From Scytalidium lignicola (taxonomy: Eukaryota > Ascomycota > Leotiomycetes): a stretch of 44,031 nucleotides of DNA. Positions 11,152 to 21,300 of this stretch are shown piece after piece. The notes beneath the pieces were generated by a model. It saw nothing but the letters and a program-made list of their open reading frames with translations. It was not told where the DNA came from and searched no databases. The translations under genes and the position numbers were made by a program. The stretch spans positions 1 to 44,031 of the forward strand of contig NCSJ02000340.1 in assembly GCA_002812745.2 (NCBI GenBank). Reading direction: 5' to 3'. Position 1 is the first letter of the stretch. Every line of letters begins with the position of its first letter.

Positions 11152-11303
11152 AAAATGATGATAAATTGTATTTAAATTGTGTGCGATTCCTATAGAAATT
11201 AAAGAAAGTGTTGCATTCGCTTACCTGTTGCATTCGCTTCCTCCGACTAGGAGCGAATGCGACTTTTAAAAGTCGGCCAAACGAAGTGCCTAAGGCCGAC
11301 GAT
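11151..11303 (-). repeat. Right terminal inverted repeat (153 bp)
   Basis: Inverted copy of 8988-9140 carrying the same internal palindrome, hairpin and direct repeats. Its inner edge touches the last base of the transposase stop codon. The outer edge is followed by the TA duplication at 11304-11305. Confidence 0.93.
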
Positions 11304-11305
11304 TA

Positions 11306-11809
11306 CCGAACATTACTCTTTTGTTATCCTTGGCTTTGCCAGGCTATTTTTAGTAAAATTTTTGGGGCAGGAAATTTGAAAAGAAAAGAATTGATCTCTG
11401 TCTTCTGAAAGACTCGCGCATCTTACTTGCTCATCAACCGTGTTCCTTGAATTATCACTTGTTGGTGCGCTCGTCGACGAGAGCCGGCCAGTTTGGCTGC
11501 TCCTCGCAGTAATAATTTACTGGAATGGAGATTCTATCGACAGCTTTTTCATTTCAAAGGACTGTTCTAGGCTCGTTTCGCAAACCTATAGATGCACCAC
11601 AAAGTCGCTGGTAGGACACAATATAAGGATTTATACAACGTAATACTTCAATATGGTTGAGCTATCCATTTCGCCAGCTAAGAATTCAGAGTATCTAACT
11701 TCCGAATTAGGGGATTGGGAGAGGATTGCCCCTAGTCAACTCGTCACAGGTGATTGAAATGCTGCATCGTATGAGCGCGGCGAGGTCAAATTACACTAGA
11801 TCATAAATC
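11306..11809. other. Sequence between pogo element and dead P450
   Basis: Short frames only (11208-11408 runs out of the transposon end; 11440-11643). Some of it may be the eroded 5' part of the P450 that follows, but I see no convincing membrane anchor or proline hinge. Confidence 0.35.
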
Positions 11810-13815
11810 TACACCCTGGTTCCGGAAGAGCACAACACTTTCTCGATGGTTGACAAGGTAGCACATACGAAACGTCGTGCCGTGATAGCAGCTGGTGTAA
11901 GTATGTGAGGCTATTCATGTTTCATTTTACTTACATATATTAGTACACCGGGAAAGAGACTGAATACCTTGAAAGCAAAGTTGATCAGCAAATTTCGCAA
12001 TTCTCGAAGCTCATCAGAACCAAATATATCAGCACTGACACCGATGTTAGACCGCTAGACCTCGCCCAGAAATGTGGTTGTTTCACCCTGGATACCATCA
12101 CCAACATCTCCTTCGGCTCGCCTTCGGGATTCCTTGTTGAAGATAAGGGATAAGGATTTGGGATATTGGTTTGCATTGGTAAGATGGCAGTTCAAATCGT
12201 GACCACGATGCAATCAACACCTTGGATCTTAAATCTTATAACTACCCATGGGCTGGAACACTGATGGCGAAATTCCAAAATCAATCGCGGGGAGCAGCGG
12301 CCTTGATTGTCATGACGACCCGAAATGTGCATGCGAGGTTCACAACCAAGGATCCTGGAGAGAAGAAGGATATGATGGAGTCTTTCATCAGGCATGGGAT
12401 TACAGAAAACCAGGCCGCCTCGGAGGCAATTCTCGCAGTGCACGTTTGGCTTGCTAAACCATGATTTTGAGTATCTATTGACCGCGGGCAGAATTGTGGG
12501 ATCCGATACAACTGCAACAGCCATCCGATCGACGCTTCTCTATATCCTCATAAATCCTCACGTCTACCGCAAACTTCAAGACGAAATAGATGCTACTATG
12601 GTTGCCCTGGGTGCCATAATCTCAGACGCCCAAGCTAAGATGCTACCATATCTGCAAGCGGTAATCCGCGAAGGGGCACGTATCGTACCACCTACCGCAG
12701 CCACGTTCGCAAAAGTTACCCCCAAGGGTGGCTTGATTGATTGATTAATATTTATTTACGTCCAATGGGTATAGTTGCCCTGATCTCTCTAGGGTATGAG
12801 GACGTGCTAAGCTCAGGATTTATTACATACAGAGTCCAATTTGAAGTAAAAACCAAAAACCACAAGGGGGAAAAGGATTTTTATCACAAAAGGTCTTAGG
12901 TCCTTAATTTTACAGTATTAAAAAGTCATCTATAACACTCAAAAAAGTATTTCTTACATTAAATGTAATTTTTGTAATTGGAGTCCTCTCGATCAGTTGA
13001 GAGTTTTTGTTTTATTTTATTCCCCAAGCTTAACAACAAATTTTCATTTCGTTAGCCTACTTTTTTNACTTAAGTATATTGTTGATACTCAAGCACAATC
13101 TTACTCTTGTTTCAAGTGTTTTGACTGAATGTTAAATGGTTTGAGTAGTGTATAGGAGACCAAGTTGAATTGACTGTCCTATATTACAGTATATATATGT
13201 ATACATATAGATAGCCGCCTCAGGAGCTACGTTACGTTCCTCCGAAACGATCCATCTCCTTTGTAACGATATTGCGATAATGTTGTGATGGTCGTAATAA
13301 ATCGTCAATGCGACTCAGTCTTGGCTCTACAGACAGTGCTGTAGGTTCGTAGCCCTCACCACGTACAGGTGTTGAGTCTTTGAGGGCCGCTCCCAAGGGT
13401 AGCGATCCTGTGAATGGCTGTTTTATCCCTGGTGGAACACAGATCTGCATCAGCATCCTAGCTGTTTTAAGGGAAAAGAAAGTATTCGGTGAAGATGTGG
13501 AGGTGTTCAGGCCCGGGAGGTGGTTTACCGAGGATGAGAAGTTCAAGGCAATGAAGAAGAATTGGTATATGATTTGGGGGTACGGAAGATATCAGTGCTT
13601 GGGAAAGGACCTGGCGTGGATGGAGTTGAACAAAGTTTACTTTGAAGTATGTTCTTTTTCTTGTCAACTACTACGTTGTCTTGGGCTGACGGTTTTGCTT
13701 AGCTTTTGAAACATTTTGATCTCTAGATCATTGGTCCTACGCATCCGTGGAACAGCGAAAATTATGGACCGTGGTTGCAGAAGAATATGCTTGTCAAGGT
13801 AGCACTGCGGAGGTA
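11810..13815 (+). pseudogene. Second cytochrome P450, dead and interrupted by an insertion
   Basis: Pieces of a benzoate-hydroxylase/pisatin-demethylase-like P450 lie in order on the plus strand. The C-helix region is HNTFSMVDKVAHTKRR. After an apparent intron (gtaagt near 11898 to ttag near 11943) comes KYISTDTDVRPLDLAQKCG, then a TAA at 12151-12153. The I-helix is IVGSDTTATAIR, and the ExxR motif is in REGARIVPP. After an insertion (12733-13391) the gene resumes with NGCFIPGGTQI, the heme loop WGYGRYQCLGK and LNKVYFEV. A last intron (gtatgt...ttag) leads to the C-terminus (THPWNSENYGPWLQK), ending at 13813-13815. A TAG at 13724-13726 lies in the last exon. The N-terminal anchor is not visible. 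The cluster may once have had two oxidation steps by P450s. Confidence 0.85.
12733..13391. mobile_element. Insertion of about 660 bp in the dead P450, flanked by 12-bp repeats
   Basis: The P450 reading is broken exactly between two copies of CCCAAGGGT(G/A)GC at 12721-12732 and 13392-13403. This looks like a target-site duplication with one later mismatch. The inserted DNA is AT-rich in its middle with one N after a T run (13066). It has no transposase or RT frame and no clear terminal inverted repeats. It could be a solo LTR, a short non-autonomous element or a scar. Confidence 0.5.
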
Positions 13816-14314
13816 GATTCCGGTTTGGCAGGTCTACAGAAGAGTCATTGTCTAAGTACTTCTCAGATCATAGATATGATAGAAAGCAAGCGTGTGAACG
13901 TAAGCAAGAGTTCAAGCTCTGGTGACATAGTAGAAGGTGAAAAAATTAATTATCTACATCTTATCGAACTACCGGGAATGACAGATGTACATGCTATTGG
14001 TGCTACCCATCTACTCCGTACTGTAGTCTATACACCAGTCGTAAATATAGGGGCATACCGGTTCACCGCAGCGACGCAAATGTGGAGCATGTTAGCTTTC
14101 GCAAATATGTGCCATCTATCAAAATGCAAATGTTTCCGGAGATGAGGATGCCGCCGTAACTGTAGGAATTTCGGAGTGAGGAAATTCTACAGCCTCAGAG
14201 CTGTAATTGCATTCCATCGTTGGGAAGATTTTAAAAAGAAGAGAATGCTAAGATTAAGAATATTTCTATTAAAATACAACCGCGGCTTCGTATCCTAGTT
14301 CCTAATGCTTTATC
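13816..14314. other. Intergenic, no gene seen
   Basis: A frame at 13747-14145 runs out of the P450 C-terminal exon in another phase and has no recognisable domain. The rest is plain 3' space between the dead P450 and the convergent SDR gene. Confidence 0.4.
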
Positions 14315-15382
14315 TCACGCTTTCCACACCCCATTTGCCACCCACTTCGACTCGCAATACTCCCACAGCTTCTTAGGATAACCAAAACCACCCTTATCCT
14401 CATCTTTCATAGCATTAATGATGTCTTTTCTCGGAGAATCCTTGTCTTCATGAAGCCTGCCCCAAGGAATCACATAGGCGCCATTATTGGCTAATGAGAT
14501 ATCAAGTGAGAAAGCAGCATACAGGTTTGTGTAGGCTCCGTATATAGGATCACTGAGAAGCATGTTTATGAAGAATTGACCAACGGCAGGGACCCCAGCA
14601 TACATATTTGTTTTCAGGTTACCTGGATTCTGTATGACGCTGATGATATTATCCTTCTCATATCTCTTCGCAAATTCACGACCAATCATCCAATTACCGA
14701 CTTTGGAGATTGCATAGTTCTTGGTGAGATCTGGATATCCTTGATCCAGGAGCGCAAGGTCAATACCGTTGGGTGGAGCAGTGCCTTCAGCCAAGAAACT
14801 AGAAGTCCAGATTACACGAGCAGAAGCTCCATCCGTGGAAGCAGCTTTGAGTTGAGGAACGAGGAGGTTGGTGAACAGAAGGGGTGCAACAACGTGAACA
14901 CCAAGCATCATATCAAGCCCTTGGGCTGTTTTAGCACCCATTGTAGTGTTTTGAGCGCCGATACCTGCGTTATTCCAGAGGATGTCAAGTTTAGTCTCTT
15001 GCCTGGCGAATTCCTCTGCAGCTGCTTTGACGGACTGAAGATTATTCAGATCAAGCTGGAGGAATTTGACTTTCCCTGGTGTCTGCAAGGCTGGGATCAT
15101 TGCTTCGAGCTCGGCGATGGCCTTTTCTGCCTTCTCCTGCATAGGGACGTAAGCTTATATTGTATATAACTTTGAGATTCGGGGACATGCCTTAGATCGT
15201 GATGCCATGTAGACGGTGGCACCAGTAGGATACAGCAGCTTGATCAAGGCGTATCCAACGCCTGCATTTCCTCCTGTGACGATGAAGACCTTGCCCTTCT
15301 GGGCTGGAACGTCTTTGTCTGTGAATTTGGGCGCTGGGGGGAACCACTGCTTTCTCAAGTTGTGTAAAGTTGCGAACGTCAT
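14315..15382 (-). CDS. Short-chain dehydrogenase/reductase (classical SDR)
   Basis: Exons 15382-15191 and 15136-14315 give a 337-residue NAD(P)-dependent oxidoreductase. The Rossmann motif TGGNAGVG is at residues 36-43, the structural NNAG motif at about 119-122, catalytic Ser near 176 (WTSSF), and the active-site Y205-x3-K209 in NYAISKVGN. It resembles the retinol-dehydrogenase/WW-oxidoreductase-like SDRs common in fungal clusters. The 54-bp intron (15190-15137) begins with GC rather than GT (gcatgt...gcag). The join SRSK/EKAEKA is fully consistent with the family, so I treat it as a GC-AG intron. It probably oxidises or reduces an alcohol or ketone of the cluster product. It is the PKS gene's nearest intact left neighbour, separated from it by a transposon-bearing gap. 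Confidence 0.92.
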
Positions 15383-15513
15383 ATTGGTGACGTGACTTTC
15401 ACAATATACTTTGATGTTTTCCTCTTCTTGTTTGCTGCTTGCAATTTCCGTGCTTCAACGTAGGGCATTGAGGAAGCTCAGGCAGGAGATAGTTGCTGAA
15501 GCTATTCAATCGG

Positions 15514-15580
15514 AGTCGGATTATCCGACCTGGTAAGGGCCCTCGTCCCGGTTCGGGGCCTCTCTAGGCGACCGAACCGG
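15514..15580. promoter_or_regulatory. Palindromes upstream of the SDR gene, possible regulator sites
   Basis: A perfect 13-nt palindrome TCGGATTATCCGA lies at 15514-15526. Then CCGGTTCGG at 15548-15556 is repeated inverted as CCGAACCGG at 15572-15580. They sit 130-200 bp upstream of the SDR start (15382, minus strand). CGG/CCG dyads are what fungal Zn2Cys6 regulators bind; bZIP sites usually look different. GATTATCCGAC also occurs near 8067-8077. The regulatory role is inference. Confidence 0.35.
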
Positions 15581-16387
15581 TTCACGATTACTGGTTGTCA
15601 CCTGCTGATGTTGCATGCATACACGTGCATACACGTCTCTCGACCCCTGCCGCCTGAGAAATTAGGATATGCAGGCGCGACGCACCACCCCTGGCTCCCG
15701 TCCCGTGCGTTTCCGCCGATAAGGTGGAAAATCTCAACAGGTAGCGGGCGATTCCCACTTTCTGAAAACCATAATTTTTCGCCTCACTTCCCACCAAGCT
15801 GTCAGCGTCAGCACCAGCCCATAGGAGGTTAGCACGAGATTACCGTGAGAAAGCTTCGAAATCAGTGGGACTAGCGCCTCTGATCATCACTAAGAGTGAG
15901 GTCACAGAACGTAGAACTGTGCGCATCTTCCGTGACGGGGTAGCCTTGACTGTATAAGGTCTCCTTAAGCCTTAAACTGTTACATTTTTTAGTATGTCCA
16001 ACATTGACGTCGGTGACATCGTTAATATAACCAGGACGCATGAATATGTTTATTTGTGATATATTTTCACTCCAAAATACATGTAAATATGTCTAACTTG
16101 GAGCATCAATACCAGCCTGTGATGGCGGGTGCGAAACGGAAGGATTCTACGAGAGGTGATTCCGTCTAAAACCCCTTGAAGCGAAAANGAACCTTGGTGT
16201 AAGAGACAATGCTATGTATATCAACAACTGTATATATACCGGTGATCATATATATATGATATTATTATTATTGAAGCCAGTTCTATGCCCTGATATGTGT
16301 GATTTATGAGATAGATCCAATTTCGAATATGTCCAGCGAATATCCTTTGATGGTTGTATTGTAGCAGATCGTTTTTAAGCAAGCCTT
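15581..16387. other. Intergenic, no gene seen
   Basis: Upstream region of the SDR gene grading into AT-rich DNA with TATATA tracts near 16235-16265 and one N near 16188. Short frames at 15588-15832 have no recognisable content. Confidence 0.35.
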
Positions 16388-17540
16388 TTTGATATATTCT
16401 CAATATTCTGTCCAAAGGAGCTATTTCAAAAATGGGCTGAATATGTTGATATATGCTTTGTTATGTCGCTCAAACATGCCGAGGGCCCATGGGCCAAAAT
16501 ATTCAATATATAAGCAATGGAGGTCAATTTATACTCAAGAGATCTATGTCCTTTTTAGTGTTTTATTTATGCATCTGTTCATTCGGAGCCGTCAACTAAC
16601 ATGCCTTGGAAATATATCCACAGATGGCCCAATTTATTCTAATTTCGAAGTATATGCCAAGAAATAGGGTTGAGTGTCTTTACCGACGATTCTGTACATA
16701 GGATATCAAAGTATAAGTAGATAATGAAGTACCGGTATTCAAGAAAATTGTCAACTGGTCAACATATATATATACAATTACAACAACCTATTGGAAGTTA
16801 GCATTATATATTAGCATGGATGCAGCTATGGTCAGTTTCACAGGCAAAAGCCTAGACATAGTCCATATTCCGTCTCAAGCTTATCCTAATTAGCTATAAG
16901 ATATGGGTATTAGCTGATGTCAGCTATTTTCTCAAATAGTCCTTCCATTATAAAGGAATAGGCTCTATTGATTATATCTCATCAGGCTATCCTGGGCTTT
17001 ACACTAATATAGGGCATTGTAGCAGGCCTGCTGGGCCGGTTATTTCTATTTCTTATTTTTTTTTTTTGCTTCAGCATAGGTGTCATTGTTTTATGAATGG
17101 CCTATTTATAACATCCCAGCTATTTGAGATATTTTGTTAGTGTGGCATTGCGGCAACTGGCATAACGCGGCCTGGCGTTGTCGATACTCGGCAATTTTTG
17201 CTGATAAAGGCTGAAGATGAGGCAAAATATTTTGCGCCCTGGAGTATAATATATGTACAGAAATACAAGGAGGCTAATGTCATGCAATTTAGCTTTAAAG
17301 ATAATGCATTTGTGTTATTAAGCATGGAATTTGATGGTTGAGAGAGCCTTTAATTGAAACTGTGCCGGCAGCCTGCAAAGATATCCATAAGCGTAAAAAA
17401 ANCAGAAAAGGTATTATTCAACGGCTAGTTGTTGAAAATGATATAGATTCTATATTTTGTTGATGTATACAATAATAACATGAATGGTATTGATTTTGGA
17501 GATCGGTTATATGCTCGTTTTCTTTCGAAACGGCGAATAT
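16388..17540 (+). mobile_element. piggyBac-type transposase relic
   Basis: Translated pieces in shifting plus-strand frames follow the order of fungal piggyBac-like transposases (DDE_Tnp_1_7). Near 16388-16510: FDIFSIFCPKELFQKWAEY, then EGPWAKIF. Near 17190-17330: a block ending QFSFKDNAFVLLSMEFDG, like the conserved W-x-D-N/L-S-T strand. Near 17450-17540: DVYNNNMNGIDFGDRLYARF, matching the family's DxYNxxMxGVDxxDQ signature. Several stops and frame changes interrupt it, and I could not find terminal repeats or TTAA target sites. It is an old, dead copy between the SDR and PKS genes. Confidence 0.6.
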
Positions 17541-18313
17541 GCCGTGGGGGTCACTAAGCGTTACTATATCTGTTCCTATCAGGCAAGCTATCCAGTCTTA
17601 TTATATTATTATAGTAGCTAGCAATGTTTTTCCAGAAGTTGCTACAACAAATATTTACTTGTTATAGTGTTTTGGTCGGCCGAAGCCACAGGCAGCTGAC
17701 CAGACTAAGTTCCACATTGCCCCACACACGGAGATCTTCGACAAGTTTGGAAAATATGTCGTGGTGTGCAATACTGGCCTTGAGAATACTGTCGACAATG
17801 GCTCCGGGCCGGATGCAGCATTAATGCATGTTACAAGTATGTCGAGGGAAGCGTGGCTGGTGTGCCTTCCGTTCTTCCAAGAGAAAAGCATGCTGCCAGG
17901 CCAGCATTGCCTGTATAAAGTCATATGCCAGCATTCTGTCTTTATGGGATATAAAGAATATGACATTCAATTGTATGAACGGAATTGTTGGAATCAGTGG
18001 CATTCTCATTAACGTGTATTTTGGTATTGTACTGTATATGTAGCTTTTTGTATTTGGGTGTAGATGGGTCGATCTGATTGGCCAGCAATATTTGACCCCT
18101 GCCATGTAACAGTCTGGGCCTTAAGGAGATGGCAGTAGATTCGGAAGGCCTTCTAGCACAAAAGAGGCCATATTTTGACGTACTAGAGGGCAAAACAAAT
18201 GGGCACGTATGATCTGTATTCCCATTTCTACACATATTCTAAAACTAATAAAACAAATGAAACTAAGTATCCAGTTGGTGTTTTCTTCTCCCCCCCCCCC
18301 CCTTTTGTCCCCC
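17541..18313. other. Gap downstream of the PKS gene, with a C13 run
   Basis: No gene supported; frames at 17624-18235 on both strands overlap one another and carry no motif. A run of 13 C at 18290-18302 lies just past the PKS stop codon, in its likely 3' UTR. Such a run is slippage-prone. Confidence 0.4.
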
Positions 18314-21300
18314 TCAAGCACCTGTAACCTTCGCAACAATCTTCTTGCAAAGATCCACTAAAGAAGTCGCATTGACAATATCCAGGGTCGTAACAAGTGC
18401 CCCCAATTCCCCTCTTAACCAATTTCTCACCTCTACCGCCGCCAGAGAATCAATCCCATACACTGATATAGGCCTTCCAATGTCCATCGGTTCTGGAAGT
18501 CTCAGAACTCTTACAAAGCATTTGTTGACAATATCGATTGTTGCTGCTAGTTGTGTGGCTGCATCTGCAGTCTTGGATTTGAGGAGGAGCAAAACTGCTT
18601 GAACATCCTTCGATGCAGAGGATTTAGAATCGCCGCCACCGTTAGCATTTCCTGAATTAGTGAACAGCGGCGCGAAACGAGCATCGTGAATGAGTCCTGA
18701 GTCTTCAGGCTGTGGTACAGGAATACCAGTGATGATTTGTGTGGATGAGGCAGCCTTTGCCGTTTTCTCTTGTTGCTGCAAGATCGAAAAATACAGAATC
18801 TTACGGAGAAGGCGCTCATTGATACCAGTCCAGATACTTGTGTCCAGGTTTGACTGCATCCCATCGCGCTCAGCGATATAACCAACATCCTCAATGACAC
18901 CGAGATCTACTGAGCAAGCTGGCTGACCGAGGCTATGACGATAACTAGCAAAGGCGTCTAAGAATGAGTTTCCAGCTGCATAGTTGGCTTGGCCCTTCTG
19001 TCCTACTACCCCCGAGATACTAGAAAGCATTGTGAAGAATTCGAGTTTCAGACCCAGTTTCTCGGAGACATTGTGGAGGTTCCAGGTTCCTTGTATTTTA
19101 CAAGTAAGGGCTCCGTGGTAGTCGGCAACGTCCATGGACGAGAATGTTCGATCCTGTAGAGAGATCAGTACACGCCATTACCACTGGTCAACGATTGATT
19201 AGAAGAACTCACCCGTAGAACCATTGCTCCCTGTATAATACCAGCTATTGGTACCGTTGCTGCACGGAAAGCTTTCTCAACATCGGATGCGACAGCAACA
19301 TCAGTTGATAGAAGATCAATCTTGCTTCCCAGAGCTTTAATCTCCTTGACAACTCCTTGAGATTTTTCATCGCTATGACCACTACGAGAGATCACAGCAA
19401 GGTGCTTAGCACCATTCTTGGCCATGTAAACTGCAAGGGAACCGCAAAGACCCTTTAATCCGCCGACAATTAAATAGCAAGCGTCATCGCGAAACTTCAT
19501 CGTCTTGAGCGCTCGTCGAACCGGTACCTTGACTTCAGGCTCGAGTCCATCCGCGATCACAATTTTCCCAATGTGCTTTCCGGCTCGCAAGAATCGGATT
19601 GCAGAAGGCACATCTGAGAAAGAGAAGGTATGGATGGGCGCAATTGGTTTGACATGTCCACCCTTGATAAGTTCAAACAATCTCACCAGAAGTCGTTGGA
19701 CTAGATGGTCCGGAGCTCTCTCGTGAGACATGTCCACGGCCATGAAAGAGATGTTCCGATCGAAAGGTTCCATAGCCAGGGAATTACGATCAAGAATATC
19801 TTTCTTTCCGATCTCGATCATTTTCCCGCCGTTAGCTAGGAGGCGGAAGGATTCATCAAGCATATCACCGGTGAGAGAGTTGAGAACGACATCAATTCCT
19901 TTCCCATTTGTCGCCGTCAAGATGCCTGAAGCGAAGTCAGTATTTCTCGAGTTGAAGATATGGTCATCTGCTAATCCGAATGTTGATTTGAGGAAGTCTC
20001 TCTTTTCTGTCGTTCCAACAGTGACAAAGAGCTCCGCTCCAGCATACTGACAAAGCTGAATAGCCGCAATACCAACACCCCCAGCAGCTGAATGGATCAG
20101 AACCGTTTGTCCCTTGGAAAGCGTCGCAAGATCAAACAATCCGTAAATAGATGTCAAGTAGACTGCAGAAAGCGTGGACGCCTCCTCGAAAGACATATCA
20201 TCTGGAATGGCGTAGCAACGCCCAGGTGTCGTCTGAATTCTGTTTGCAAAAGTTCCCTTGTCAAAGACGACGACTCGCTGCCCGACCTTGAAGTTATCGA
20301 TTTCAGCAGAGACTCTCGTGACGATACCGGCGCCTTCTCCACCAAGGGTGTGCTCATTACCAGGGACGATACCCATAGAAACAACGACATCTTTGTAGTT
20401 CATACCAGCAGCAAAGAGCTCGACTTCGAGGCAACCCTTTCTCAGTGCAAGAGGAACTGGCGAGATCTCCCCATAGTGAATACTATCTATGTTCCCGAGT
20501 ATCTCTGCTCGTAATCGGATAGGAGTGTAGCTAGCATGAAGATCAACAATTTCGGTTTTGAGGCTGCTAAGGTCGTCATTCTGGTATTTCGTGAGATTTT
20601 CCTCAGGAATCAGACGGCTTATATAAATGATACCATTGCGTTCAACAAACTCGCTGTCAGCTCGCTGTTTAGGCTTTGGTTTACTGATGAGTTCAAGGCA
20701 AGCATCGATAGCAGTCGCAGTTGCTGGTCCAGTGGCCTGGCCGACATCCAGAGTCACCAAATTGAGAAGTGGTTCTTCCGCACGCAAAACACGGAAAAAT
20801 CCGTTAATCGCGGCTCTAGTCGGCTCTGTGACATCAAGTTGAGCCCCAGTGGTAACCCAAAGGATTTTGGCTTCCTTTTGAACCAACTCTTGCAAAATAC
20901 CCCAAGATTTCTCGTCCAATCGGTCCATAGACGAGGATGAGAGCTCATCTAAGACAAGAATGATTTGATTCGTCTCAATCTCAGTGAGCGGCTGTATAGT
21001 CTTAATGTTCCATTTTCCAAGAGAGTTAAGGAGGCCAGCAGGTGGCGTTTGGTTCGAGAGGCTAACGAGACAAGTAATCGGTTGCGCGGGCTCTTCAAAA
21101 TCTGCGGGAGAGGCAGCCACACAGATGAAGAGGCTCTCATTAAGGTTATGCACTTTTCCAATTCTTTCAAGAGTGGTTTGAATAGACAATTTGTCAGATC
21201 CGGCAACCAAGACCAATCCGCCATCTTGAATCGATGCGGAGATACTGTCAACGGCTACGTTCAAGGCTTCTTCAGAAACAGACTGGCGGATCTTAATGAG

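Larger units (their letters stand above)
8988..11303 (+). mobile_element. Pogo/Fot1-type DNA transposon, complete with terminal inverted repeats
   Basis: A 2316-bp element bounded by TA duplications at 8986-8987 and 11304-11305, the target-site signature of the Tc1/mariner/pogo superfamily. The terminal inverted repeats, 8988-9140 and 11151-11303, are 153 bp long and differ by only about two bases, so this copy is young or conserved. It encodes one transposase reading frame broken by a single stop. The element sits between an intact P450 and a dead P450 inside the cluster. Confidence 0.93.

Noticed and set aside
13747..14145. 132-codon plus-strand frame
   Set aside because: Begins inside the last exon of the dead P450 in a different phase and shows no domain.
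17624..18235. Overlapping frames on both strands downstream of the piggyBac relic
   Set aside because: None shows a motif, and the frames contradict one another; I cannot support a gene.
20092..20514. Plus-strand frames inside the PKS (this one and several others between 18345 and 25738)
   Set aside because: They lie opposite an exon whose minus-strand translation is clearly a PKS; they are reverse-strand shadows.
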